Below are positions 11,454 to 22,553 of a stretch of DNA of 64,000 nt, piece after piece. Each line of letters begins with the position of its first letter. Within the stretch, counting starts at the first letter, position 1. The translations under genes and the position numbers were made by a program. This DNA comes from Blastomussa wellsi (taxonomy: Eukaryota > Cnidaria > Anthozoa > Scleractinia > Plerogyridae), in contig OX393561.1 of assembly GCA_947652115.1 (NCBI GenBank), forward strand, positions 43,742,233 to 43,806,232. The letters run 5' to 3'. The notes below the pieces were generated by a model. It saw only the letters and a program-made list of their open reading frames with translations. It searched no databases and was not told the DNA's origin.

Positions 11454-12557
11454 TCATTTGGCGAATATCGAGGTGGGCTGAAGTTTGAAGTTTGGTCTTA
11501 ATTTTCCGGCAGGATGCACAAGTCGTGACGTCCCATTCGAAGTGAGTTCCTGTTCGCATGGGACGCTTGTTGCAAACAGCGAAGACTGAGTGACACTTAA
11601 CTGATCACGTGGTGACATAACTTCCGCGCGTTCAGGACCCACTAATTTACGTTTGCTGCGTACAAGGCGATGAATGAGCTGACAGATAGCCTCCCTGAAT
11701 CCAGACAGTCTCCGAGCATACACGAATGGATTGATCAGCGAGTTCAGTGTGACTAACACAAAGTGCATATCTCTTAACCAATGAATGACCTCGCAGCTGC
11801 AGATACTACACGTATTCATGAGGTAGATCATAATACACGCGGGGCCATAGCACGCCAGGAAGGCAAGTAACATCGTTAGGTGAGTCTTGATCAGTTTTCT
11901 CTCCCACGCCATGTTTCTTTCTTCTGCTTTCTTTCGTTCAGCATCGCCTTGATGCAAGTTGTTTAGTTCCCTGGCTTTCTGCTTCACAATCAGAAATATG
12001 CGAACATAGGTGAACGCCAAAATGAAAATCGCACAGAACAGCGTCAGAGTGGCGAAGATAAAGGCGTACGTGACGAAGCCAGTGACAAACAACAAGCCGC
12101 TGCTAGCAAATGACAAGACCCAGATGATGACCGAGGCTTGGAGTACACGTGTGTTGGTCATCTTAGCACGGTACCACAAGGGTGACGTAATGGCCAGGTA
12201 CCGGTCGATTGTGAGAATACACAGACTAAGAAGGGAGGCGGTGCAACACATGAAATAAATGAACTGTGACAGCCACGAATGACTGATTGACAGGCCGTGC
12301 GCCTCCCTCCAGTGCGTGAACATTGACAGCGGCTCGACCGTGGCACCCACGATTAGATCAGTGATGGCCAAGTTTAGGATGAGAAGGATGTAAGGAGTGC
12401 GGCGGAGATTCTTGTTAGGATCCAACAGAACTGATAGGATAATCAGCAGATTACCAGGAACTGTGAAAATGCAGAAAACTGCAGCTGTGGACAGAGTGGT
12501 GAGAGACACTTCCCTTGGCGCCCAGACTCCTTTACAGTGACTCGCTCCTAGACCCAT
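11454..12557 (-). CDS. Rhodopsin-like (class A) GPCR, single exon
   Basis: An intact 367-residue seven-helix receptor on an intronless frame with an ATG start. Class A landmarks are present: GN at 35-36 (TM1), LNLAITD at 61-67 with Asp67 (TM2), DRY at 118-120 (end of TM3), Trp146 (TM4), CYGP at 236-239 in place of CWxP (TM6) and NPFVY at 286-290 (TM7). The third intracellular loop is charged, and the tail is basic near the membrane, then Ser/Thr-rich. The extracellular loop between TM4 and TM5 is very short and there is no Cys at the top of TM3, so the usual TM3-loop disulfide seems absent, as in melanocortin/cannabinoid-type (MECA) receptors. It acts at the plasma membrane through G proteins. 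The ligand cannot be named; large lineage-specific expansions of such receptors are known in cnidarians. Confidence 0.9.
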   Translation of the reverse strand: MGLGASHCKGVWAPREVSLTTLSTAAVFCIFTVPGNLLIILSVLLDPNKNLRRTPYILLILNLAITDLIVGATVEPLSMFTHWREAHGLSISHSWLSQFIYFMCCTASLLSLCILTIDRYLAITSPLWYRAKMTNTRVLQASVIIWVLSFASSGLLFVTGFVTYAFIFATLTLFCAIFILAFTYVRIFLIVKQKARELNNLHQGDAERKKAEERNMAWERKLIKTHLTMLLAFLACYGPACIMIYLMNTCSICSCEVIHWLRDMHFVLVTLNSLINPFVYARRLSGFREAICQLIHRLVRSKRKLVGPERAEVMSPRDQLSVTQSSLFATSVPCEQELTSNGTSRLVHPAGKLRPNFKLQPTSIFAK

Positions 12558-15500
12558 TTTGGTTTGAATTGCTGTAAATGTTGAATAGTGATAAACATAA
12601 TTATTAATGTGGAGGTTCCCTTATTATGGAGGTGCTCATGAAATGAGGTTCGAACTATACAGTGATTGGACTTATTAATTAATTAATAACTTATTAGCCA
12701 TATATATTAATTTTTGTTGTTTGTAATTTTTAGTTATTTGGAAATCATAGTCGATATACTATTTATTGTATAAGACTCTGCGGACAAATAAAACATGTCT
12801 GTCTGTCTGTCTGGACTGGATAACTTTGATACTTTGGAAAAGTGGACGCTTACAAGTGCCCAGGTTGCCAGAGACCTTTCTTGCGTGGTTTTCGTTTTCA
12901 GACAAATTGCTTCCCGGTCGCGAGGAACATAGTAGCTTACAAGAGGTGATCGCGAGCCTCGCCTTTATGGAATATGAACCTTGGCGCCATTGGCGTGCGG
13001 GACATTTTTTGCCAGGGGGGGAGAGGGGGCGGTGAACCATTTGCCCAAAAAATTCTCCCAAGTTGCCTTGCCCTAATTACTCTTGCTGCCCAAAAAATCT
13101 GATTTTCCCAAAAGTTGGGGGGACGGGGGGCTGCAGTCCCCCCCTGCCCCCCCCCCCCGGCCCGTACGCCTATGCTCGGCGCGCAGTGTATGCAGGACCT
13201 TAAAATTCAATTTAAACTGAAAGAAAGCATTAATTAACACCCAATCCACATCATCAAAACATGTTTAATTAAACCGGTTTTAACAAAATACAAAATGAAA
13301 ATCTGCAACAGAATTTGACATAGGGTTTAGGTTTTTATCTTTTTAATAAGTGAACATAAGGTTTTTCTAATATTGTAAAGAGCCATTGCACTTTATGGAA
13401 ATTATATCTTTTGATTAATCAAAGCTGAATTCACTGCTGGCTGGATGCTGAGTAAAATAATCTGGCTCCATCCTGCTTTTTAACTTTAATAAAAATAAAT
13501 ATCACCTTATGCCTCACTCACCCTATTTCATTAACATTAATCGTTCAGCTAATTGGTGTTTATGCTGCCATTATTTATTTAGTTATTTACCTAGCTATTC
13601 TATGGCGGTGTCAACCTAGAAAGCTCTGCTCCTTTGGACACCCCACACCTATTAACTGTCTACATTGTGGTCTAATTTTATTCTTCTTCTTTTTTGTATT
13701 CAGAATGTAAATATTGTATAAGTGCTTTGGATAGTGTAAATAAAAATTGAATCTCGAAACTTAAATATATGGAATTTGGCGGTATATATATATATATTGC
13801 ATCATCATGATCATCATTATTTTTATTATTATTAATTTATTTCTAACCTAAGCTTTCATTTGGCCAAATGCGAAGTCGACAAACATAAGTTAGTTCTAAC
13901 TTATGACTTGTTTTTCGTGTCCAAAAAATCTGATGAATTAATGAACGGATCGAACGAATGAATGAACGAATGCCAGTTTATTGTTCGCTACTAGCTATAC
14001 AGTTTTGCTGTTATAGCTCAACCAGCTAATTTATAGTCATTGCACTTAAAAATGAAGTGAAAAATATTAAAAGTAACTTGTCGGTTTAAAATAATTAGGA
14101 TGTTCGATTCACATGTTTGACCATAATCCTGCTTTCCTGAATTAGGACAACGCAAGGCACCTTTTAAAAAGAACATCCGGCTTTTTCTTTTATTAAAATA
14201 CGTTGTATCCCACGCGTTATGGATCGATATAACAGCAAACACAACGGCTCTGATCGAAAAAGGCTTCCAGGAACGGTCAATAACAGGCTGAATGTTTTTT
14301 GGCTTACATTACATGAAAAACTCCATTGTCTTAAATTTTTTTTTTCGCTTGTCTGTATTTTCAGTGTTTTCCGACTAGCCACTGTAAAGTTGTCGCAATC
14401 GTGTTTAAACCACATCTTTTTCAAATCAATTTAATATGCTATATATCAATAGGAAAATGTGTGGCTCTAACTTTCATAGTCGGTGTCATGTCAGTTGAGT
14501 AGGGATCGATAACTTATGACAATTGGCACAATTGCACACATTTCGTGGCTTGTACCTACGTAAAAATTACAAAACGAGTTTCTCTCAGTCCCAATGAGGA
14601 AACTGTAGTCATTCAGATGTTGAAAAACAGCCTATCAAAACAGTTATTTTAAACGCACTACAATATATTATTATTAATCCTAAATTTTATTTCGAAAGAC
14701 AATCAACGAATTTATGTTGATACAGAAAGAAAAGCAACTTCATTGAAATAAGCTATTTAAGTTCGTCATTTTGAAATAAATTACATAAGAATTACAAAAA
14801 AATGAAATTGCCATTATGAAATGAAAATGAGAAATGGACTCCAATGTTTAAAACAAGTGTTCACTTACCAAGGTAATTCTTTCCAGATTGAAAAGTTTTC
14901 AGATCGCGCATTAACTTTGGATTAAAACCTATCGATCTTTTAATGGTTGGTCAGTCGGTGTCTTAAAAGGAATTTATCCTTTTCTGTTTTTGCTAAAACT
15001 GAGGATAAATTAAGAGGTTCCGGTTTTTTCATTTACATTGATCACCTTTCCTGTCTTACTGAGCGTTCCTTTTAAGTTAACATTTATATCAGCAGTTTTT
15101 AGATAAATAGTGAGATAAAATTACTTACTTGTCGTTCAGAGGCCGAGCATTTTCTGCCGACTTCTTTTAAAAGATAAACATCTTTTATAGGTACAAAATA
15201 ATATTTATTGATGAAAATCTTTTGTAGGTAGAAAATACTATTTATTGCACGGCTTAAATAACATCACTCTAGGAAGCGTTTGCTTTTAATATATTATACC
15301 AGCACATGGCCCATGAGGAAAACTGTAGTTTCATTTCGCGATTTTATTAACGCTGTTTGATCAGATATAATGTTTACATACTTTCTTATTCACCCTCAAA
15401 TAAGTTTACAAATAGTAACAAATTGTGCGCCTTATCGCAGACATGTCACGTCCTTAAAATGTGCTTCAAAACAACAGCAGAGCTTTCGTGTGTTTATTCT

Positions 15501-16263
15501 TTTATGAAATGCAGCACCAGTTCCGAAGTCACTAGCGAAGTTCGTTTTTTTATCGTGGACATTCTAAGCCCCACCTCCTCGACAGGCTTTTTTAAAGCTT
15601 TTCAGCGCGAAGTGAGCACGACCGACGAAGCCAGAGGAGCTTTTCATTTAAATAGATTCTAGAGTATTACTAAATGAACGTCTTTGTTGGTAGAAAATAA
15701 TATTTTTTGCACGGCTTAAATAAAAATAAAATCACCCTAGAAAGCGATTTCTTTTAATATATTATACCAACGCCTGGCCCATGAAGAAAAATTCAATGGC
15801 ACAATGTAGTTTCACTTTCTCACAGATACGAGTCACCGGGGAAAGGAATGCAAAATGGAAGGAACTTACCTGTCGCGCTTGGCCCGGTTTAATCAGAAAT
15901 GTCGTTCAATTTTACAACCATTTGTCCTACTGGTTGGTCTGTGAAAATGGAACGCACCCAATTCCTATGATAAAGTATGTTATTGAAATGCCATTTACAA
16001 TTTTTAATAAGAAAGGGGCACTCTGGACTTGTATAGCCGGGATGGCGCCCCCCTTGGCCCCTCCCCACGGGGGGTGCTTGACCCATGTTTGGGTATAGTG
16101 GGTGCCGCTGGAGGTCCGAAACCCTTGGCCCTGTTTAGGACCAAAATTACCTCAAACATGTTGACCGGTTAATAAATACTGATGAACATTTCCGATTTCG
16201 GACATGGAGAAAGAAAGAAAGTCTTGAAGCCATACCCTGTCTAGGAAGATTCCTTAATATTAG
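12558..16263. other. Intergenic, repeat-rich
   Basis: No gene recognised. It contains a short (CTGT)n run near 12795, a C-rich tract at 13137-13160 and a (TA)n run near 13783. A direct duplication is visible: about 15225-15330 and 15688-15790 share the 'gcacggcttaaat' and 'ttttaatatattatacca' blocks about 460 bp apart. The 5' flank and promoter of the GPCR lie at the left end. Confidence 0.4.
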
Positions 16264-16389
16264 CAATATAATTTGGTTTTATCAACTGGGTTGATAATGT
16301 GAATTGGCCACCGTAAAGAGATTCGAGAGCTGACGTTTTGAGCGTTAGCCCTTCGTCTGAAGTTTTTTTGATAAAACCAAATTATATTG
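16264..16389. mobile_element. Foldback MITE, perfect 22-bp ends
   Basis: The left arm 16264-16285 (starts CAATATAATTTGG) and right arm 16368-16389 are exact reverse complements. The core contains the 'gagctgacgttttgagcgtt' stretch, which I recall as common in cnidarian repeats. Confidence 0.65.
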
Positions 16390-16395
16390 TTATAC

Positions 16396-16440
<45 letters not shown>

Positions 16441-16585
16441 CCTTTAAAGACCAGTTCGTCAGTGTGAGTTTGGCTACAAATAATGTCAATCACAGGGAGA
16501 CACACAAATGGTAGCGATTGCAGGGGGAGGGGGGTGGGGGTGGGGTGCTAAAGGCGTTAGCTCAAAACTCACGAAAAAATACATG

Positions 16586-16591
16586 TTTTAT
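16586..16591 (-). terminator. Candidate polyadenylation signal of ENY2
   Basis: TTTATT on the plus strand reads AATAAA on the minus strand, about 160 bp downstream of the ENY2 stop codon. Confidence 0.4.
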
Positions 16592-16751
16592 TCAATTCGT
16601 GACGAGGAAAGTTGGAAAACAACAGATCTCAGACCTTGTTAACACAAAATAATATCAGTTAAATACAAACTAGTGGTGTGTCCTTTTTTTAACAAAAAAA
16701 ACAAGCGAAACTGATGTATAAAAAAAATTTTCCACAAATTGTATTGATGAG

Positions 16752-19700
16752 CTACGTGTTGGCAGCAAGGAAGGTTCGAATCCTCAGGAGCATGTCTCGT
16801 TTGACTTCATCAGGTACTAAAGCTGCAAGTGAAAAGAAAAGAAATTATTTAAAATAATAGCCAGAGGAGGTAAACATTGCTATCTGTCAGTGGTAAAATG
16901 ATCAGTTATTTGCAAAAGTCGGAGGATGATTTGAGCATCTGATGCACTGAGTTTGGTTTTGTTGTGGTAGAATGATTTTAAATGGCTTACCTACCCCTTA
17001 ACAACGACTCAGCAAACAAACTGCCATTTTCACATGAGGCAATTAACTAAATATTATTTGCAACATACAGTAATGTACATGAGCAGACCATTATTTGTAG
17101 GCAGTTATGTGCAGATCATGTGATGGGCTGATGGTCAAGATATTAATTTTAACAATAAAAGTTCTATGAAATTGAACACAATATCGCCTGATGCAGTATT
17201 TAGCCGACAAGGCTGCAGCCCAAGTTGGCTAACATCAGATAATATTCTGCAAGACTGAACAAACTAACTCCTTCATAACAGCCACATCATTTTTATTGGG
17301 CTAACCTTTTCAAGACTTGAACTCTCCCCAATGTTTCAAAATCAAGACTCCTGTATGCTTCAATGTTCTTATTCAGATACTCTAAAACTCTTTTTTCAGA
17401 TGTTGAGATTTTGAAACTCTGCTAACATTTGCCAACCATTATTTTTTCTATGGACATGCATTCTACACCCCTTTAGAACGTAGGACAATATAGCCTTAAG
17501 AAATTATTACTAATAAAACAACAACAACTTGATTCACATTTCTTCTTACATTATTCAAAGGTATTTAATTACTGCTATTTTTTATTATATGTTCTTACCA
17601 AGAATTATTGTAACTAAGTAAATATTATTATAGACACAAACGACAAACAGGATGGAAAAAAAAAGAATTATGTGAAAAACAAACTTAAACATTCATAATA
17701 GAAAGGTTATAATGTTTAATTCAAGCAGTTACTTAATCTATGAACAATTCTCAACTGATCACCTCTTCCTTGTGGAGTTATTTCAGCTACTAAATCATCC
17801 ACAGTTACATTTTCAAGTCCTTTTTGCTTGATAACCTCTGAAAAAGAAATACTTTTGTGATACATGCAGTCAATTTTATTTACCAGTTGTAAATATCAGT
17901 TGTTCCCAATCAATAGGAAATTGTGGCACTTTCTGCAACAAATGACTTTTGTCATGTCTGGGATTATATTGTTATACCAAAGCTTCAGGAACACAGAACT
18001 TGGCACATTTGGCACATTTTTCAAGGAATTAAATTTGAAATAATTATTTTAAATTAAGTGTATAGTTCCATGGGTTGAAATATCAATGAAGCCTTCATTT
18101 TGTCTGGGGTGTCTTCCTCTGTGTAACTGCTGAAAATTGCTTCACAATGTTGAAGCTCAGTTTCACATTCATTGTTTTTCTGTAGTTGATCATTGTTCAA
18201 ATTACAAGTCACATGATTATGTTACTATCATGAAAAAACACATTCTTGTAAAGGCAGGCCAGTAATGGCAACCTTTAAACACTAAAATTACCTATGTATT
18301 TGCTCTCACCTTTGCAGTGAGTCCTTAATTTGTCTCGCCAACCACATTCTATAAGCCTGGTGCGTAAAAGCTCCTTTAACCTGTACATATATAAATCAAA
18401 TAAAGGTATGCCTTCAAAATAATTTTGGGAGGCATGACAACCAAATGGTTAGTGCACTTGACTCTAGGCTCAAGCATAACAGGTTTGAGCCCTGATAGGG
18501 TCACTGCATTGTGTTCTTGGACAAGACACAATGTAGCACCAGATGACAAACCTTGCACTACATGGCCGATTTGCTGTGCAAGGCAAGTAAAGAGCTTGGA
18601 TATTGCTTCAACAAAATCTACATTTTTGTGGTATCAAAAAGTCATTCCCAGGGTCTCTTTTACCGGCCTCCTTTTCGTGGCGAAACTGCAGCAGAGGCTT
18701 GGGAGCATGGTTGGTCATTGGCGGCCTGGCTCATTCCAGGGTGCATTCAGTGTAGGTTACGCTGAAGATCTTCGGTGTGGGTTTGAAAATTTGCGGCATA
18801 CTGGCATACGATCGGGGATTTTGGCATACAGCAGCAGGCGACACTCACTCACGAGCTGAAAACTTCAATCTCAACGAACCAAATTCTCACGCCTGTATGG
18901 AAAATATGAGCTGTGATAGCTCTAAATAACACAATTAAAAAAAATATGTCAACTCAAAACAATGCGAAAAGCCAAATTTTTATGTAAAACAAATAAATGA
19001 CAATTCTTTTCCTTTAGATTTCTGATTTTTGAATGGAAAAACACGGCTGGTTAATCTCGTTCCCAGACACCGCAATCCTTTTCCTCTGTGGAATGTCATC
19101 GGAAACCTTTGTATGTTTCTTTGACCATGTTCGGAAATCATCATGACATCTTCGGAAATCCAGACTCCTCCGGGGTAAAAGCCCTCACGCCTTTGGATAA
19201 GAAAATGTTGGCAGGTGTAACCTTTAGGCGTAGACCTGATATTGCTTCAACAAATTTTACATTTTAGTGGTGTAAAAGTCGTTCCCGAAGTCTTTCTTAC
19301 CGGTCTGTTCTGCGGTAGAGATCTGGGAGCATGGTTGGTCGTTGGCGGCCTGGCGCATTTCCTGGTGAATCGACGTGGCATTTTTGCCGCTTGCCAGATG
19401 CTTGGCGTGGAATTTCAAAACCCTTAGCCTATCTTCAGCGTGGGATTTATGTGGAATGCACCCTGGGGCTCATTTTCCCGCGAATCGACGTGGCATTTTT
19501 GCCGCTGACAGAGGCTTGGCGTAGAATTTCAAAACCCTTGTCGTATCTTCAGCGTGGGATTTATGTGGAATGCACCCTGGGGCTCATTTTCCCGCGAATC
19601 GACGTGGCATTTTTGCCGCTGACAGAGGCTTGGCGTAGAATTTCAAAACCCTTGGCGTATCTTCAGCGTGGGATTTATGTGAAATGCACCCTGGCAAATC

Positions 19701-20061
19701 GGCCCAAAAACTTAACGTTTTAGCTTAATATGAAAACTTAAAGTCTGCATGCCCCCGTAAACATCTAAATATACATGTAGCTTTCACTTCCCACTAATGT
19801 CTTCCGTATTTTCTGGATAAATTCTGCGACTGTGAAATACAATGTACATATATATATCCAACAACAGGCCATAATTTCCCAAAAACTCGACACATGACAA
19901 TATTAAAATTTTACCTCTCGCGTTCCCCAGATTCGACCAGCTTCTGGTTTATTGAAGCTGAAAGCTGGCTGTCTTTTATCCTCCTGTAACAATAACAAAC
20001 AGTTTTAAATGAAATAAGCCAACAAAACTGATTTGAACCAACTCGATACTTACTCCACCAT
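16752..20061 (-). CDS. ENY2: ENY2 transcription and mRNA export factor
   Basis: Five minus-strand exons splice in frame to 97 residues: 20061-20054 (only ATG GTG GA), 19983-19915, 18380-18310, 17837-17763 and 16822-16752. All introns are GT-AG. Recognisable blocks are [47 protein letters not shown] and LLRIRTFLA, which follow the order and length of animal ENY2 (about 100 residues). ENY2 is the small helical subunit shared by the SAGA deubiquitinase module, where it helps remove ubiquitin from histone H2B, and by the TREX-2 complex, which couples transcription to mRNA export at the nuclear pore. The first coding exon holds only eight coding bases, so similarity searches would miss the start. 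Introns contain a SINE head and a 114-bp tandem repeat. Complete and intact. Confidence 0.95.
18429..18505 (+). mobile_element. tRNA-derived SINE head (intron of ENY2)
   Basis: tRNA-like sequence with a B-box-like GGTTTGAGCCC after a D-arm-like ACCAAATGGTTAGTGC, followed by 'gtgttcttggacaagacac', the start of a common invertebrate SINE body. The body decays quickly; a matching SINE tail occurs at 33280-34500. Confidence 0.5.
18598..19390. repeat. Two diverged direct copies, about 640 bp apart
   Basis: About 18598-18750 and 19238-19390 share 'gatattgcttcaacaaa', 'gggagcatggttggtc' and 'ggcggcctgg' in the same order. The pair lies in the ENY2 intron between exons 2 and 3. Confidence 0.6.
19360..19697. 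repeat. 114-bp tandem repeat, about three copies
   Basis: 'cttggcgt' recurs at 19401, 19515 and 19629, exactly 114 bp apart, with nearly identical sequence between. Because 114 is divisible by three, a long open frame appears on the plus strand; it is not a gene. It is intronic to ENY2. Confidence 0.85.
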
Positions 20062-20545
20062 ATTGAACGACGCGTCGAGTTCCTAAACTGATACTTCAGG
20101 TAACAGCTACACGAAATTCTTACCTAGTTCCAGGCTCTTTATGACTTCCTACACAACGTGGTGTAAGAATCACTGAAAAATACGATAAGGTAATCAGGGG
20201 TTCCCTTCCAACTTGCTGATTTGGCGCGCATTTTCGCAATTTCAGGAGAGGAGGGGGGAGGGAGGGATTTTGTTAGAGTGCGGTCTATTCCACACACCCG
20301 AGCACACAGAAAAAGACAATTCCCCACCCCGGGACTCCTCGTCGACCACAAGTACGTACGTCATTTTATGTACAAAATCGAGATAAGATACTAATTTCTA
20401 CAAAAATAGCACAAAAAGAAGTTTTTTAAGACCTACACTGTTCTGAAAGCAACCGCGAAGCTCACGACTTGTTATTGGTGGCACGTTTACTCACGAATTT
20501 GAACGCTTTTCTAGACAGTAAATATGTATCATGAATCACAGAGAC

Positions 20546-21640
20546 TACATAATGCGTGGTTCAATTTTCCCTGTAACCACCCCCTCCCCGGGCAACCCCC
20601 AGGACAAGTCCAGCCCTTTTGGCCCGGGGGTGGGGAATTGTTTTAAAGCGGTCTATATCTTGTCTCGGGGAGTCGGGGGTGGGGAAAGTACTTTCTCGAT
20701 GTTATTCCTAGTACGTCGCTTATCGATTGACACGATTGTGGCATACCGCGCGAAGGAGATTGCCTATATCCAGGGAAAATTTTTAACAATTGTAGCCGTC
20801 TGGTTAGAGAAGAATAATCTTTTAAAATTTAAATATGCTCTTGAAGGTTTTTTGCTTTCCCTTTTAATATCGTTCTGTTCGCTGTTTGCAAGCTCCTTTC
20901 CTATTCTTTCGAGGAAGTGGCGAGACGTACGGGTTACATTTTTCCTTCAGTTTCCTATATAAAATTTAGTCTTCATGATTTCGTACGCTATATACGTAGT
21001 CTCAGTTATTTATGACATATATGCAGTCTAGATGAGTCGGCCCTTATAACTTTATTAAGGACGACGTCGCGATAACAAGTGGCTAAGTCGGGAGAAGCCA
21101 GGGACTTTGCGGTGCTTTCAGAAAAGTGTAGTTCTTGAAAAAACTTCTTCATGTACTTCTTTTGCTATTTTTACAGAAATCAATATTTTTATCTCGAATT
21201 TGTACACAAAATGACGTAGTTGTGGTCGACGAGGAGTCCCGGGGGTGGGGAATTATCTTTCTCTGTGTGCTCGGGGAGGGGAATAGACCGCAATATAGTT
21301 AAAAAATGGCAAATGCCCGGGGATGTGCCCGGGGGATGGTTACAGGGAAAATTGAACCACGCATAAATAGCATAAGAAATCATGAAGACTACATTTTATA
21401 AGGAAAACTAAAGGAAAAAATCTAACCTGTACGTCTCGCCACTTCCTCGAAAGAATAGGAAAGGTTATTCTTTCTAACCAGACGGCTACAATTTTGGAAA
21501 TAGGCAGTCGAGAAAGTACTTTTGATTTCCCCCCCCCCCCCCTTCCTCCCCCCAGGAACAAGACCGCTTAAGACAATTCCCGAAAGGGCTGGTCTTGTCT
21601 CGGGGGTTGATAGTTACAGGTAAAATTGAACCACGCATTA
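20546..21640. repeat. Inverted duplication of a GC-tract repeat
   Basis: The right arm (about 21370-21640) reversed repeats the left arm (20546-20990). Shared blocks include 'gcgtggttcaatttt', 'aagtactttctcga', 'ttgtagccgtctggttag' and 'cgaggaagtggcgagacgta'. Between the arms, around 21190-21365, are reversed copies of material found at 20270-20400 and 20550. No coding content. Confidence 0.6.
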
Positions 21641-21789
21641 ACTCTGATTGCAAAATGCCAGGAGCCCACAGCGTATAGATCCTTTGCATAAATAGCGCCC
21701 AAATTTGAATAACAATATATACTTGATACATCCTTAGCCTCAAATTCACGTAAGAAATCCTTTGTCTATAAACATCCACACGAGGCTAA

Positions 21790-22320
21790 GGCCCCATTTA
21801 TATGGTCTCGGGTACCCGAGACAACCCTCCCCCCGAGTTACCCTGGCGAGCTAACTTTTCACTAAAACGTTGAGAAATTCTACCAACCGTTTACATGATC
21901 CTACCCGAGTTGTCTCGGGGGGCGAGACAACTCGGGTAGGCGAGTTGTCTCGTCTCGGCAGGTGGGGTAACCCTGGCAGGCGGAACAACCTTTTCTCATA
22001 TAAATACTTTGGCTCGCCTACCCGGAACAACTCATGGCGTGGAGAGTGTCACGTTATGTCCGGATTTCAGGTTTTTAAGCACAAATTTGCACTAGATAAA
22101 TAGAATTTAACCCAGCAAGGCCTCCAGTGATCGAATGAACGAAATAAATTCAAACGAAGAGGGGCAACTGGCGACTTAAATTTTTAAATACTTTATGAAT
22201 AATCAAATAGGATCAACTTTAACTCGGCTGACAGGGACACGTTTTGTCATATAAACGCTCGGTAAAGTTGTCTCGGGAGGGAGGGTTGTCTCGGGTGCCC
22301 GAGACCATATAACTGAGGCC
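21790..22320. mobile_element. MITE with TAA target duplication
   Basis: TIRs of about 42 bp: both ends carry 'ttatatggtctcggg' followed by 'acccgagacaaccctccc', differing at only a few positions. TAA flanks both sides (21787-21789 and 22321-22323). The sequences outside (21661-21786 and 22321-22380) are themselves inverted copies, so the element sits in an older palindrome. PIF/Harbinger-like by duplication and size (531 bp). Confidence 0.65.
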
Positions 22321-22405
22321 TAAGGATGTAGCAAGCATTGTTATTCAAATTTGGGCACCATTTATGCAAAGGGTTTGAGGGTCGTGATAACTGGAATTTC
22401 TGCTC

Positions 22406-22553
22406 GGCAGGAATATTTTGCAGGTTGCAGGTTCAAAATGTAATTAAAATTGGGAAAACGACCTCTCGTTTCAATTAGTGCCAGCGGTTTCCAAATGTTA
22501 ATTACATTTTGAACCTGCAACCTGCAACCTGCAACCTGCAAAATATACCTGCC
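22406..22553. repeat. Foldback with 7-bp tandem repeat
   Basis: The ends read GGCAGG..TATTTTGCAGG and its complement. The right arm has four tandem copies of a 7-bp unit (CCTGCAA, about 22514-22541), the left arm only two. Confidence 0.7.

Noticed and set aside
19331..19723. 130-codon plus-strand frame with an internal repeat
   Set aside because: It follows a 114-bp tandem repeat (divisible by three) in an ENY2 intron on the opposite strand.
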